From positions 93,242-157,241 of the forward strand of contig NZ_MJAO01000014.1 of assembly GCF_001902635.1 (NCBI RefSeq): a stretch of 64,000 nucleotides of DNA, given 5' to 3'. Position 1 is the first letter of the stretch, and each line of letters begins with the position of its first letter. The translations under genes and the position numbers were made by a program. This document shows, piece after piece, positions 15,466-24,519 of the stretch. Origin of the DNA: Serratia marcescens. Lineage in GTDB: Bacteria > Pseudomonadota > Gammaproteobacteria > Enterobacterales > Enterobacteriaceae. Below the pieces are notes generated by a model, which saw nothing but the letters and a program-made list of their open reading frames with translations, searched no databases and was not told where the DNA came from.

Positions 15466-16296
15466 TCAGTCCAGGCTGCCCGCCACCGGCGCTTGCGCCC
15501 AATCGAGCGCAAAATCGGCCACCGCCTCCCACCCCTGTTCGCCACAGGTATAGTGGCTGCGGCCGGGAAACAGCTTGTAAGCGCTGATGGCCTGTGAACC
15601 CTTGGCGTTTTTCTCGTAATTCTCCCGCTGCACCGCCGGCGGCAAAATATGATCGTTGCCGCCGGCGATAAACAGCAGCGGCGCGCGATCGCCGTTGGCG
15701 AAATTGTAGGTGGTCGCCGCATCCGGCGTAAAGTTAGCCAATCCGCCCTGGAACAGCATGCGCCCCGACACCGGCACCGAGTAGCGATCGTACACCGCTT
15801 TAGACGCTTCCAGGCTCAGGTTGTTGGTGAAGGCATAGTGGAAATCCTTCTCGCCGATCGGCACGGCGCGATGCAGGTTGGCCGGGTTGCGCAGCACCGG
15901 GAAGGTGGCTTTGATTTCGCTGAACGGCAACGCCTTCACCCCTTTTACCGCCGCGCCGTCGATAGAAACGCCCGCAGAGCCGAAGCCGGCATCCAGCAAC
16001 AACTGCACAAAAGCACCGCCGAACGAGTGCCCCATGATGATCGGCTTATTGTCGAGTGCGCCGACGATCGCCGCCAGATGCTCGTACACCTCGCGCACGC
16101 CCAGATTCGCCAGCGGCGAAGGATCGCGGCGCAGCGCCTCAACGCCGGCGACGCCCGGCTCAATGCCCGGATAGCCGGGCGTGATCACCCTCATGCCCCG
16201 CTGTTCGTAGCGAGTGATCCAATGCTCCCACGACAGTGGCGTCATCCAGAGCCCGTGAATTAAAACAACCGTGTCGGTCCGCGCTTCTAGCGCCAT
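15466..16296 (-). CDS. Alpha/beta hydrolase
   Basis: 276 residues with the alpha/beta-hydrolase signatures: oxyanion segment VVLIHGLWM, nucleophile elbow GHSFGG with the serine near residue 91, acid in GGNDHILPP and histidine in FPGRSHYTCG. There is no signal peptide, so it is probably cytoplasmic. It is divergent from an AraC-type regulator, 161 bases start to start, the usual arrangement for a regulated detoxification or catabolic hydrolase. Substrate unknown. Confidence 0.88.
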   Translation of the reverse strand: MALEARTDTVVLIHGLWMTPLSWEHWITRYEQRGMRVITPGYPGIEPGVAGVEALRRDPSPLANLGVREVYEHLAAIVGALDNKPIIMGHSFGGAFVQLLLDAGFGSAGVSIDGAAVKGVKALPFSEIKATFPVLRNPANLHRAVPIGEKDFHYAFTNNLSLEASKAVYDRYSVPVSGRMLFQGGLANFTPDAATTYNFANGDRAPLLFIAGGNDHILPPAVQRENYEKNAKGSQAISAYKLFPGRSHYTCGEQGWEAVADFALDWAQAPVAGSLD

Positions 16297-16457
16297 AATG
16301 CTTACCCCATGCCATCGTTAACGGAAGCGCCTCACCGCACGGCGGAACGCTGCATGGCAGCCGTTGCGCCGGCTGCCGCCTCATCGAATAGCCTTTGACT
16401 TCGGCAATATTCTGTAGAGATGATGTCCAAATTATAGAAGCGATACAGGCGCACGAC

Positions 16458-17441
16458 ATGACCAAAAAGCCGGAATTCTTTGCTGAAACGCCGCCGTATA
16501 AAGAGGATGAAGCAGAACCCTTCGCCTTCAAACGCGACGCCTTTTCTGAAGTGCTGGAGCTGATTCGCGTGCGCGGTAATACGGTGTTCACCTGCGCGGC
16601 ATCGGCGCCGTTCGGCTGGCGCTTCCCCGCCGGCAAGCACCGTCTGCACATCATCAGAAACGGCAGCGTGGCCATTGAGGCGGAAGGCGATGCTCGGGTA
16701 TACCACGCCTCGCAGGGCGATCTGGTGATGCTGATTCACGGCCACGCCCACACCATCGCCGACCAACCGGGCCGCCCGGCGCACGATCTGACGGCGCTGG
16801 CGCGCCGCCACTATCACCGGGAGAGCCTGACGCTCGGCCACGGCGAAACCACCTGGCTGTGCGGTGATTTCGGCTTTGACGGCATGCTGTCGCAGCGCCT
16901 GTTGTCAGTGCTGCCGCCGGTCTTGATCCTGAAAGGCCTGCGCGAACGGCCATTCGAGTGGCTGGAGCTGAGCTGCCGCTTCATCCTCGACGAGGCGCTC
17001 AACCCGCGCGCGGGCGCCGCCGCCATGATCTCGCGTCTGCTCGACGTGATCTTCGTGCAACTGCTGCGCACCTGGGCGACAGAAGGTGAAGCCGGGCGCG
17101 GTTGGCTTTCCGGCGCGATCGACGCGCGCATCAGCCCCGCCATGAGCGCCATTCACGCCGATCCCGGCCATCCCTGGAACGTGCCGGAACTCGCCGCGCT
17201 GGCTAATCTGTCGCGCTCGGCCTTCGCCGATCGTTTCCAGCGCATCGTCGGCCAGGCACCGCTCAACTATCTCACCACCTGGCGGCTGGATCGCGCTGCG
17301 GAGCTGCTGCGCTACAGCCGCGCTTCGGTAGCGCACATCGCCAACCGGGTCGGCTATACCTCCGAAGCGGCATTCAGCCGCGCGTTTCGCGGCCGTTACG
17401 CGCTTTCTCCTATGCAGTGGCGCAAGCTGGCGGCTGTTTAG
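16458..17441 (+). CDS. AraC-family regulator with cupin domain
   Basis: 327 residues from MTKKPEFF at 16458; the frame is open to 16395 but the extra 21 codons look non-coding. The N-terminal cupin (AraC cupin_6 type) holds LIRVRGNTVFTCAAS, GDLVMLIHGHAHTI and TWLCGDFGFDG. The C-terminal DNA-binding domain holds VPELAALANLSRSAFADRF and VAHIANRVGYTSEAAFSRAF. It is likely the activator or repressor of the divergent hydrolase. Regulators of this subtype often respond to small electrophiles; that is family knowledge, not shown here. Confidence 0.9.
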   Translation: MTKKPEFFAETPPYKEDEAEPFAFKRDAFSEVLELIRVRGNTVFTCAASAPFGWRFPAGKHRLHIIRNGSVAIEAEGDARVYHASQGDLVMLIHGHAHTIADQPGRPAHDLTALARRHYHRESLTLGHGETTWLCGDFGFDGMLSQRLLSVLPPVLILKGLRERPFEWLELSCRFILDEALNPRAGAAAMISRLLDVIFVQLLRTWATEGEAGRGWLSGAIDARISPAMSAIHADPGHPWNVPELAALANLSRSAFADRFQRIVGQAPLNYLTTWRLDRAAELLRYSRASVAHIANRVGYTSEAAFSRAFRGRYALSPMQWRKLAAV

Positions 17442-17451
17442 CCCCCATCAT

Positions 17452-17476
17452 AAAAAAGGCCCGCATCATGCGGGCC
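17452..17476 (-). terminator. Intrinsic terminator of the autotransporter gene
   Basis: GGCCCGC (17458-17464) pairs with GCGGGCC (17470-17476). On the minus strand the hairpin is followed by six Ts. It lies 30 bases past the autotransporter stop and just after the convergent regulator. Confidence 0.85.
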
Positions 17477-17506
17477 TGTAGGTACCAGAGAAGTCTAAAA
17501 ACAGGA

Positions 17507-20500
17507 TCAGAACGACCAACGCAGGTTAGCGTTGACCGAATTGACGCGGGTATCGGCGCCGAATTGCCCCTGATAACCGACATCCAAGGTCGCGGCGCGC
17601 GACAGTTTCACGCTCACCCCAATATCACCCACCATCACGTTGTCATCCACGGCCTGGCCCTGAGTGACGAACGCGTCGCTGCCGGCAAACGCCATGCGTG
17701 ACGAGGTGTTCTTATCGCCGTAGGCATGCTGCCAGCCAAGCGAGCCGTAAAGGCTGACGTTCTTCGGCAGCTCAGTCACACCGCGCACCCCGAGCGTGGA
17801 GTAGAAGGTGTTCATCGTTTCATTACGCACGCTCAGCGCCGCAGCGCCACCGCTTTCCTGGAAGCTGTCGGTATGCAGGCGGATGTAGCTCAGGTTGATG
17901 AACGGTTCGACGTTCATCTCCGGCTGGCCGAAACGGTAACCCGCCTCAGTGAACGCCAGCAGCGAGTTCGCGTCGTAATCCGACTTCAGCCGATCCGAGA
18001 AGCCGCTGAAATCGACGTTGCGTTTGCCTTCAATCTTGTGCCAGGTGTAACCCAGCGCACCGCGCAACGAGAACGCATCCTGCTGCCCCGCCGCATACAG
18101 GCCGAGGTGATAGTTGTCGGTATCAGCCTTGGAACGGCGGCTGTCGACGTCGTAATCGCCGCGACTGTAACCGAAATAGCCACCGATGCGCACGTTATGG
18201 TCAGCCAGCTGGCGATCGGCGCCCAACAGGAAGCCGGTGGTGTTGCCATCCAGCTTGCCCACGTTGTTGTTACCGCTGTTTCTGCCCCAGGAACTGAAGG
18301 TCTGGCCCCAGACGCCGCTGTTGTGCGCCTGCGCCGGTTGCACCAGCGACATCGCCAACGGCGGTACCGGCAAGCTGTCGTTGTCGAACAAACGCAGCAT
18401 GCGCTGGTTCAGCACGTTGAACAGCTGGGTGCTGCCGGCGATCAGGTTAGACTGCATCGACGGATAGACTTCGCCGGACAGCTGGTCGAATGCCTCGCGC
18501 GCTTCCGGCGCGCTCAACAGCAGCAGCGAATTGTACAGCGCCAATGACGGGCCGCTCTGCGTCAGCGTCGAGAGCGCGCCGGCGGTATTCCACTGGTTGC
18601 CGGTCTCGGCCACCGTTTGGAAAATCCCCGGCTTGCCCCCTGGGTTTTCTCCGCCCGGGTTCTCGCCCCCCGGATTCTCACCACCCGGGTTTTCCCCTCC
18701 TGGGTTCTCGCCCCCCGGATTCTCACCGCCCGGATTTTCCCCTCCTGGGTTCTCGCCCCCTGGATTCTCACCGCCCGGATTTTCCCCTCCTGGGTTCTCG
18801 CCGCCCGTGCCTTTCTGCGCGATGGTCAGATCCACGGCGTTGGCGCTGTGATTCAGCGCCACATCGAGGAATGCGGACTTGGAAACCGCCGCCGCGAACT
18901 GGCCGTCAATGCCACCTTTCGAAGTCAGAATGCGGTAGCTTTGGCCGGTTTTATAGCTGGTTTGCGGATCCAGCGCCGTGACCTGCACCTTGGCCTGATC
19001 GCTGATGGTGGTTTTGCCCGCCACCAGCAGTTGGTCGCTGCGGCCATCGCCGGCGATATCGACGTCGTAGAAGGACTCGCCGATAAAGTTCAGGTAGCGT
19101 TTCAGCGTCAGCGTGCCGATATTGCCGTCGCCGGGCGAGATATGCCCGCCGGACTGGATCTCGGTCTGGCCCAGCCTGCCGTTGCCGCCCAGCGTGCCGC
19201 CGGCCTTGATCGACGCGGCGCTGCTGTAGCCGTGACCGTTATTGACGTCAGAGCCCGCCGTCGCGTTGAGAATCAGCGTACCGCCGTTCTCGGCGCTAAG
19301 AGTTTGGATCTCGAAGATATCGTCTTCTTTCTGGGTATTGATATCTCTGGCGATGATGAGTTTGCCGCCGCGCACGGTAACGTTCGCCTGCAACCCAGTG
19401 AGATCGCCGTTTAGCGTCGTCTGCCCGGCGGTGTTGATCACCTCGCCTTCGCCGCTCATCTTGTTGCTGAACAGGTAGTTGCCGGCGGTATGGTTAAAGT
19501 ACACATAGCTGCCGAACAAGCCGCCCCGCAGGGCGATCGCCGTCTTGGCATCGAGGGTGCCGGCACCGCCCGCCGCGCCGAGCGTCGGTTCGGTCAGCCC
19601 GGTGCCGGTGTCCATGTTGCCGCGGCTGCCAATAATCAGCGCGCCGCGGTGCGAGCCGGAACCGGTCGCCCCCAGCACCAGTTGGTTGCCGCCGGCGGAA
19701 AACGTCCCGCCGTCCATGACCGCCAGCACGCCGTTGCCGTAATCGCCGACATTGACGCTGCTGCCGCTGGTAAAGCGTGAGCCGTTGCCGGCGATCACCA
19801 GCTCGGCGGTTTTATGCGTGCCGGAGACGCCCGCCACTTGGGCGCTGCCGACATTGACTATGCCGCCGTTCAACACGTCCAGATCGCCGTAGAGCGTGAG
19901 CGCGCGGCCGACGATCCACCGGGAATATGCTATGCCGTTGCTCCCCCTGACGGTGACTTTCGGACTCAGTTTGTCGGTTTCGCCTGGCTCATAACCATTG
20001 CCAACATATGCATCGTAAGTCGTCCTCAGCAAAGCGCCATCATCAACCAACACGGTGGAACGAGCGCCCAATTCGGGGCCGACGCGAAGAAAGTTGCTGG
20101 CGATTTGAGAACCTGCCCCATAGGTGGACTTCAGTTCAATGTAGCTGTCGTAACCGCGGGTAGTACCTACTACGATATTTTTCGCGCTGACCCGCGCGCC
20201 ATCGTCGACCAGTAAGCTCCCCCACTCAAGCTCCAAGTTGCCGCGCATGACCGATTGATCATTCACCACTTTCAACTCGGCGTTCCACCCGGTAACCGTG
20301 ATACGGCTGTCATAAATTTGACCGTTGAACATCCGACCGACATAGATGTTATCAACGGTGACTTGGCCATTACGGACAAGCAAGTATCCGATTCGATTGC
20401 GGCCGACGTAAACATCCCCGGGGTAGGTCTCCCGTTCGGAAATACGTATGTAACCGTCGAAAATGGTATCGTCTGCGCGAGCGATATCGGCGGGCGCCAG

Positions 20501-20587
20501 CATCAACAACGGTGCGGAAAATAGAGCGAGGTAAAGTTTGGAAAGCGGTGCCTTGACCGCTAGAGGGTGCGATACATTGTCATTCAC
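17507..20587 (-). CDS. Type Va autotransporter with a GGENP repeat linker
   Basis: 1026 residues. A signal peptide (about 1-38, ending ADIARA-D) leads to a passenger of beta-helix character (about 39-590), rich in VDDGA, VRNGQ and GGTF turns, with a PATR-type segment near 370-415. No serine-protease GDSGS or lipase GDSL motif was seen, so it is probably an adhesin or aggregation factor. Residues 595-650 are eleven GGENP repeats. A C-terminal 12-strand barrel (about 755-1026) begins NSGVWGQTFSSWG and ends LRWSF, the terminal aromatic that the Bam complex recognises. The gene is monocistronic and ends at a strong terminator. A lipoprotein gene and a two-component system follow upstream and may be related. 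Confidence 0.92.
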   Translation of the reverse strand: MNDNVSHPLAVKAPLSKLYLALFSAPLLMLAPADIARADDTIFDGYIRISERETYPGDVYVGRNRIGYLLVRNGQVTVDNIYVGRMFNGQIYDSRITVTGWNAELKVVNDQSVMRGNLELEWGSLLVDDGARVSAKNIVVGTTRGYDSYIELKSTYGAGSQIASNFLRVGPELGARSTVLVDDGALLRTTYDAYVGNGYEPGETDKLSPKVTVRGSNGIAYSRWIVGRALTLYGDLDVLNGGIVNVGSAQVAGVSGTHKTAELVIAGNGSRFTSGSSVNVGDYGNGVLAVMDGGTFSAGGNQLVLGATGSGSHRGALIIGSRGNMDTGTGLTEPTLGAAGGAGTLDAKTAIALRGGLFGSYVYFNHTAGNYLFSNKMSGEGEVINTAGQTTLNGDLTGLQANVTVRGGKLIIARDINTQKEDDIFEIQTLSAENGGTLILNATAGSDVNNGHGYSSAASIKAGGTLGGNGRLGQTEIQSGGHISPGDGNIGTLTLKRYLNFIGESFYDVDIAGDGRSDQLLVAGKTTISDQAKVQVTALDPQTSYKTGQSYRILTSKGGIDGQFAAAVSKSAFLDVALNHSANAVDLTIAQKGTGGENPGGENPGGENPGGENPGGENPGGENPGGENPGGENPGGENPGGENPGGENPGGKPGIFQTVAETGNQWNTAGALSTLTQSGPSLALYNSLLLLSAPEAREAFDQLSGEVYPSMQSNLIAGSTQLFNVLNQRMLRLFDNDSLPVPPLAMSLVQPAQAHNSGVWGQTFSSWGRNSGNNNVGKLDGNTTGFLLGADRQLADHNVRIGGYFGYSRGDYDVDSRRSKADTDNYHLGLYAAGQQDAFSLRGALGYTWHKIEGKRNVDFSGFSDRLKSDYDANSLLAFTEAGYRFGQPEMNVEPFINLSYIRLHTDSFQESGGAAALSVRNETMNTFYSTLGVRGVTELPKNVSLYGSLGWQHAYGDKNTSSRMAFAGSDAFVTQGQAVDDNVMVGDIGVSVKLSRAATLDVGYQGQFGADTRVNSVNANLRWSF
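18639..18803. repeat. Eleven 15-bp tandem repeats encoding GGENP
   Basis: Eleven consecutive 15-base units inside the autotransporter gene. Units 2-4, 5-7 and 8-10 form a higher-order 45-base repeat with near-identical copies, showing expansion in blocks of three. Each gain or loss keeps the frame. The encoded linker is proline- and glutamate-rich and lies between passenger and barrel region. Confidence 0.95.
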
Positions 20588-20780
20588 GGGCTATCTCCGT
20601 CCTCATTAACGTGATCTCGCAAAATAGTTGTTATATGAAAAATCAATGAAACGGTAGAAGTATAAGGCATCATTTCACGCTGGCAGGTTTATTGTTCGTC
20701 GAAGCGGAAGCTTATGCCCCCCGGCGCTCACGCTCCGACGACGGAAAACCAGAAAGCGGCAATACCGCCCCCAGAATGAA

Positions 20781-21095
20781 TTATTTATGCGTGACCACCG
20801 GCGTACAGGTCGGTGCGCTCAACGATGGGGAGGAGCCTAAAATTCCCGGCATCATCATCGACGAGCAATCGAAAATTCGGCCTTTTTCCGTGGTGGCACG
20901 ATAAGAAAGTTTTTGCCCGCCCAGCGCATCCGGTTGCGCGCCATTGACGTTGGTCACGGTAATTTCGTCCGACGAGCCCAGGCCCAGCATTTTGGCAGTT
21001 TCCGCCTGCAGCAGCGGAATGGCCTGATCGGTTTTCAGGGTGGTACAACCGGCTATCATCATCGTCACGGTTAAAGCGATAAGTGGTTTCTTCAT
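20781..21095 (-). CDS. Small uncharacterised lipoprotein
   Basis: 104 residues starting MKKPLIALTVTMMIAGC, a lipoprotein signal with the lipidated Cys at 17. The remainder holds ITVTNVNGAQPDALGGQ, LSYRATTEKGRIFDC and a C-terminal TCTPV, so two cysteines may pair in the periplasm. I do not know the family, though similar small lipoproteins with an AIPLLQAETAKMLG-like segment occur in gammaproteobacteria. It has its own 176-base upstream region shared with the divergent response regulator. Confidence 0.8.
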   Translation of the reverse strand: MKKPLIALTVTMMIAGCTTLKTDQAIPLLQAETAKMLGLGSSDEITVTNVNGAQPDALGGQKLSYRATTEKGRIFDCSSMMMPGILGSSPSLSAPTCTPVVTHK

Positions 21096-21191
21096 AAATT
21101 GTCCTTTATAACCAATCAGTTAAAATTATCGATTGGCTTTATTTTTTCTCTTATCAAAATCCTCGAATAATATATTTCCCTTTCCTAAACT

Positions 21192-21219
21192 AAAAAACCC
21201 TCCTAAAGTAGGGAGGGTT
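21192..21219 (-). terminator. Terminator-like hairpin in the lipoprotein-regulator intergenic region
   Basis: AACCCTCC (21196-21203) pairs with GGAGGGTT (21212-21219). Read leftward the hairpin is followed by a run of Ts, as an intrinsic terminator would be. The genes on both sides run away from it, so it would end a leftward transcript starting at or inside the response-regulator gene. Confidence 0.5.
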
Positions 21220-21270
21220 GATAATAATTCATCAGAACTATCTGAACTATGAAGGCGAAAGGAGAATCCT

Positions 21271-21903
21271 TTGGGGCAGGATTATGCGTTGGTCGTTGAT
21301 GACCATCCATTGGTAGCGAGCGGCATCGCTAATTTTCTCAGCACGCATTGCCGATTCAAACAGGCGCATGTGGTGACCAATGAAGAGAATTGCTACCGCC
21401 ATATTAGGGAAAATGGCCCACCGCGTTTACTGGTGATTGATTTTTGGCTCTCTTCCGGCACGGCACTGAAATTACTCAAAGAAGTCAAACAGCTTTACCC
21501 GCAGGTGCGCCTGCTGGTGGTCAGCGGCGACGAGAATAACGATATCTGGCAGAAAGTTCATCATGCCGGCGGGCACGGGTTCGTATTAAAAAATGAACCA
21601 CCTGAATTATTCGCCAAAGCGGTTTTGGCGCTGAATAATAATCAGGATTGGTTTCCTGACGGGAATGAATGCGTCGTTAAAAACAACCATAATCATTTAA
21701 ATGACTTTAATTTAACGCCGCGGCAAATAGACGTATTGAATATGATGATGCGCGGACTGCCAAATAAAAGAATTGCGACACAGCTCTCTATTTCCGAACC
21801 GACCGTCAAAGAACATATCAGCAATATCCTGAAAAAGATTGGCGTCAGCAGCCGGGTAGAGGCCATTACGCTGTTGCACGGTAAACGGGCGCCGTCGCAA
21901 TGA
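21271..21903 (+). CDS. LuxR/NarL-type response regulator
   Basis: 210 residues from a TTG start at 21271, justified by GGAG seven bases upstream and by the receiver domain beginning at once (YALVVDDHPLVASGI). The phospho-acceptor is D57 in LVIDFWLS. A C-terminal NarL helix-turn-helix holds LTPRQIDVLNMMMRGLPNKRIATQL and VKEHISNILKKIGV. Its stop overlaps the kinase start (ATGA), so the two are made together. The target genes are unknown; the neighbouring autotransporter and lipoprotein are candidates by position. Confidence 0.92.
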   Translation: MGQDYALVVDDHPLVASGIANFLSTHCRFKQAHVVTNEENCYRHIRENGPPRLLVIDFWLSSGTALKLLKEVKQLYPQVRLLVVSGDENNDIWQKVHHAGGHGFVLKNEPPELFAKAVLALNNNQDWFPDGNECVVKNNHNHLNDFNLTPRQIDVLNMMMRGLPNKRIATQLSISEPTVKEHISNILKKIGVSSRVEAITLLHGKRAPSQ

Positions 21904-23681
21904 GATTTTTCAAGCATTTACAAAATGATGGCATCTCCCCGCGCGCGCAGATCCGCCTGCTGGACAACACCTTCATGCGGTTAGTGTTCAGCTTCACCGC
22001 CGTGCCTTTCGTCGGCATCCCTTTTGCCATCTGGATTTATTTGCTGGGCGACAAGCTCGAGCCAACCATTACCTGGATAATCATTTACCTGCTATGCGCC
22101 GTAGCGATCCGAATATGGCATCGTCGCTACCAGCGCGAGGCCGCAGAAAATGACGAAGACACCGTGCTGCGCCGCTGGCTGCCGCGCATTAATAAGGTGG
22201 CCTTTATTCACGGACTGGGGATCTCATCACTCTATTTAATTACGCCGCAAACCCATAACTTTGACTTTTTCCTGCTGCTCAATATCAGCATCGCCGCGAT
22301 CGTCGCCGCCAACGCAACGCATCTGACGCCCGTCATCAGCACCTTTACGCGCTTTTTCTTCGCCTCCTGGGGGCTGCTGAATATCGGCATCATCTGGCGG
22401 TTGGAAGACGTGATGTTCATCGTGCTGATGCTGAACCTGCTGTACGGCTTCGCCATTTACCGCCACGCGTTAACCTCGCATGCGTTCTTTATTCAGCAAG
22501 CGCTGCTCGAAGAGCAAAGCTCGCGCCTGGCGGAGCAGTTCCGCCAGGCCAAAGAAGAGGCGGAACAGGCACTGCTGGATAAGAACCAGTTCCTGACCAC
22601 CGCCAGTCACGATCTGCGCCAACCGGTGCACGCCATGGGCTTTCTGATTGAAGCCATCATCCACAAGAACCGCGACGACAGCCTGACACCGCAGCTGCTG
22701 GATCTGCAACAAAGCGTGCGTTCGGTGCATTTGATGTTCAATTCGCTGCTCGATCTCAGCAAGATCGAATCCGGCAACGTGCGCACCGCCGCCACCCATG
22801 TGGATATCGGCAGCCTGCTCGACTCGGTGATCACCCTGTTCCGCGAAGAGGCCAACAGCCGCACCCTGGCGTTGCGCACCTGGCGGCCCAAGCGGCGCAT
22901 CAGCGTGATGGGCGATCCGCTGCTGGTGCGGCAATCGCTGATCAACCTGATCCAAAACGCCCTGCGCTATACGCAACGGGGCGGCGTACTGATCGCTATC
23001 CGCCCGCGCGGCGCCGAGTGTCTGGTGGAAGTGTGGGACACCGGCGTGGGCATCGCCGATGAAGAGAAAAGCAAAATCTTCTCCCCTTACTACCGCCCCG
23101 AACTGGCGTGGAAAATCGACAGCGCCGGCCACGGGCTGGGGCTGGCGGTGGTGGCGCGCTGCGCCAAGCTGATGAAGGTGAAGTACGGCATGCACTCCGT
23201 CGAAGGCAAAGGCTCGCGCTTCTGGATGCGCTTCACGCAATGCAGCGGCGAAGACAAAGCGCCGGAAACCGCGGCCGCCTACGACAACACCGCCACGCCC
23301 ATCCACTATGCGCCGCTGCGCGGCGCCTGCCTGGTAGTGGACGACGATCCGCTGGTGACCTCCGCCTGGGAGAGCCTGATGAGCACCTGGGGCATCACCG
23401 TGCGCTGCGCGGCCTCCGCCGAGGAAGCCTTCGCCATCGTCGACGACGGCTTTACGCCGTTCGCCGTGCTGTGCGACCAGCGCCTGCGTTCCGGCGAGAG
23501 CGGCTTCGACATCCTGCAAGCACTGTTCGAACGCCTGCCGGACGTGAGCGGCGCCATGGTCAGCGGCGAGTTCAACTCGCCGATCCTGCAAGAGGCCGAA
23601 CAAGAGGGCTACCTGGTGCTGCGCAAGCCGCTGGAGCCGGCCAGGCTACATGCACTGCTGACGCAGTGGGGGGCCGGCTGA
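21900..23681 (+). CDS. Hybrid sensor histidine kinase with C-terminal receiver
   Basis: 593 residues. Six or so N-terminal hydrophobic helices (about 27-190) with no large periplasmic loop suggest sensing within the membrane. A coiled coil (200-228) leads to the HisKA domain with H237 in TTASHDLRQPVHAMG. The ATP-binding domain has N box NLIQNALRYT, DTGVGIADEE and GHGLGLAVVARCAKLM. A receiver follows (about 475-590) with DDDPLV and the acceptor Asp in LCDQRLRSGESGFD. There is no Hpt domain, so the internal receiver probably tunes the kinase. Partner of the response regulator directly upstream. Signal unknown. Confidence 0.92.
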   Translation: MRFFKHLQNDGISPRAQIRLLDNTFMRLVFSFTAVPFVGIPFAIWIYLLGDKLEPTITWIIIYLLCAVAIRIWHRRYQREAAENDEDTVLRRWLPRINKVAFIHGLGISSLYLITPQTHNFDFFLLLNISIAAIVAANATHLTPVISTFTRFFFASWGLLNIGIIWRLEDVMFIVLMLNLLYGFAIYRHALTSHAFFIQQALLEEQSSRLAEQFRQAKEEAEQALLDKNQFLTTASHDLRQPVHAMGFLIEAIIHKNRDDSLTPQLLDLQQSVRSVHLMFNSLLDLSKIESGNVRTAATHVDIGSLLDSVITLFREEANSRTLALRTWRPKRRISVMGDPLLVRQSLINLIQNALRYTQRGGVLIAIRPRGAECLVEVWDTGVGIADEEKSKIFSPYYRPELAWKIDSAGHGLGLAVVARCAKLMKVKYGMHSVEGKGSRFWMRFTQCSGEDKAPETAAAYDNTATPIHYAPLRGACLVVDDDPLVTSAWESLMSTWGITVRCAASAEEAFAIVDDGFTPFAVLCDQRLRSGESGFDILQALFERLPDVSGAMVSGEFNSPILQEAEQEGYLVLRKPLEPARLHALLTQWGAG

Positions 23682-23749
23682 GGCGATTAAGAGCGGCCAG
23701 AAAAGATACGACGAGCAAAACCTACAGGGTGAACATTGAGGCTCGCGCC

Positions 23750-24289
23750 TCAATGCTCTACGCGCAAAATGGCCGCGTACATCCAGTAATCCCGGGCCTG
23801 CCCACGCACCCGGCGGTATTGCCGGATTAAGCCTTCGCGTTGCAGGCCCACGCGTTCCAGGACGGCAATCGACAAGATATTGCTATCAAGGACCGTAGCC
23901 TGCACGCGTTGCAGGCCCAACGCCGTATGCGCCCAGTGTACGACGGCGCTTGCCGCTGCCGTCGCCAGCCCCCTGCCGCAGTGGCGCGGGTCAAGATCGT
24001 AAGCAATTTCCGCGCGGCCGTGCTCGCGGGATATCTCGTTCAACCCCACCGTGCCGAGCAAACTGTCATTCGAGTCCACGATGCCCCAGCGAAGCGCGTC
24101 CCTGCCTGCGGCATAGCCCGAAACAAGTTTCTCCAGATTGGCCGCCCCGACGTCGCCCCAGCTGGTATGTTCCGTAACGCCAGGCCGGCTCAAATACGCC
24201 GACCAGGCATGAACATCCCCCCGTTCCAGCGGCCTTAAAGACGCGCCAAGCTCGTCAGGCAGAAGGATTCGTGTTGGCAAAACCGTCAT
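23750..24289 (-). CDS. RimJ/RimL-type GNAT acetyltransferase
   Basis: 179 residues from ATG 24289 with GGAGG six bases upstream. The fold is that of RimJ/L-like GNAT proteins: LRPLERGDVHAW, GTVGLNEISREHGRAEIAYD, the acetyl-CoA loop LDPRHCGRGLATAA and LGLQRVQATVLDSNILSIAV. Such enzymes acetylate protein N-termini or small antibiotics; the substrate cannot be read here. It is a single gene between the kinase and the toxin-antitoxin pair, convergent with the kinase. Confidence 0.88.
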   Translation of the reverse strand: MTVLPTRILLPDELGASLRPLERGDVHAWSAYLSRPGVTEHTSWGDVGAANLEKLVSGYAAGRDALRWGIVDSNDSLLGTVGLNEISREHGRAEIAYDLDPRHCGRGLATAAASAVVHWAHTALGLQRVQATVLDSNILSIAVLERVGLQREGLIRQYRRVRGQARDYWMYAAILRVEH

Positions 24290-24445
24290 AGCACCTCCGT
24301 CATCCCGTTCACCATTCGGCTGCCTAATTTACCGCCGATATAAAGAGATAACCTACTTGGGCTTAGCGCGTTGTGAACCCTGACCAGCGAAAACGGCGCG
24401 GATTGGCAATGGGGAAAATTTGGAAGATGGTCGCCGGAGAAAATA

Positions 24446-24472
24446 TAAAAAAGCCCACAATTAAGCGGGCTT
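24446..24472 (-). terminator. Terminator of the toxin-antitoxin operon
   Basis: AAGCCC (24451-24456) pairs with GGGCTT (24467-24472), and the minus strand runs into a T-rich tract. It is placed 48 bases after the toxin stop. Confidence 0.6.
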
Positions 24473-24519
24473 AGGGATTATTTTTGCCATTCAGTGCCGG
24501 CCTGGGCCGGCTAGGGCTA

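Noticed and set aside
18639..18803. CRISPR-like repetition
   Set aside because: The units are contiguous 15-mers without spacers and lie in frame within the autotransporter gene.
20692..20904. 70-codon plus-strand frame before the response regulator
   Set aside because: Mostly antisense to the small lipoprotein gene, which has a clear lipobox and start.
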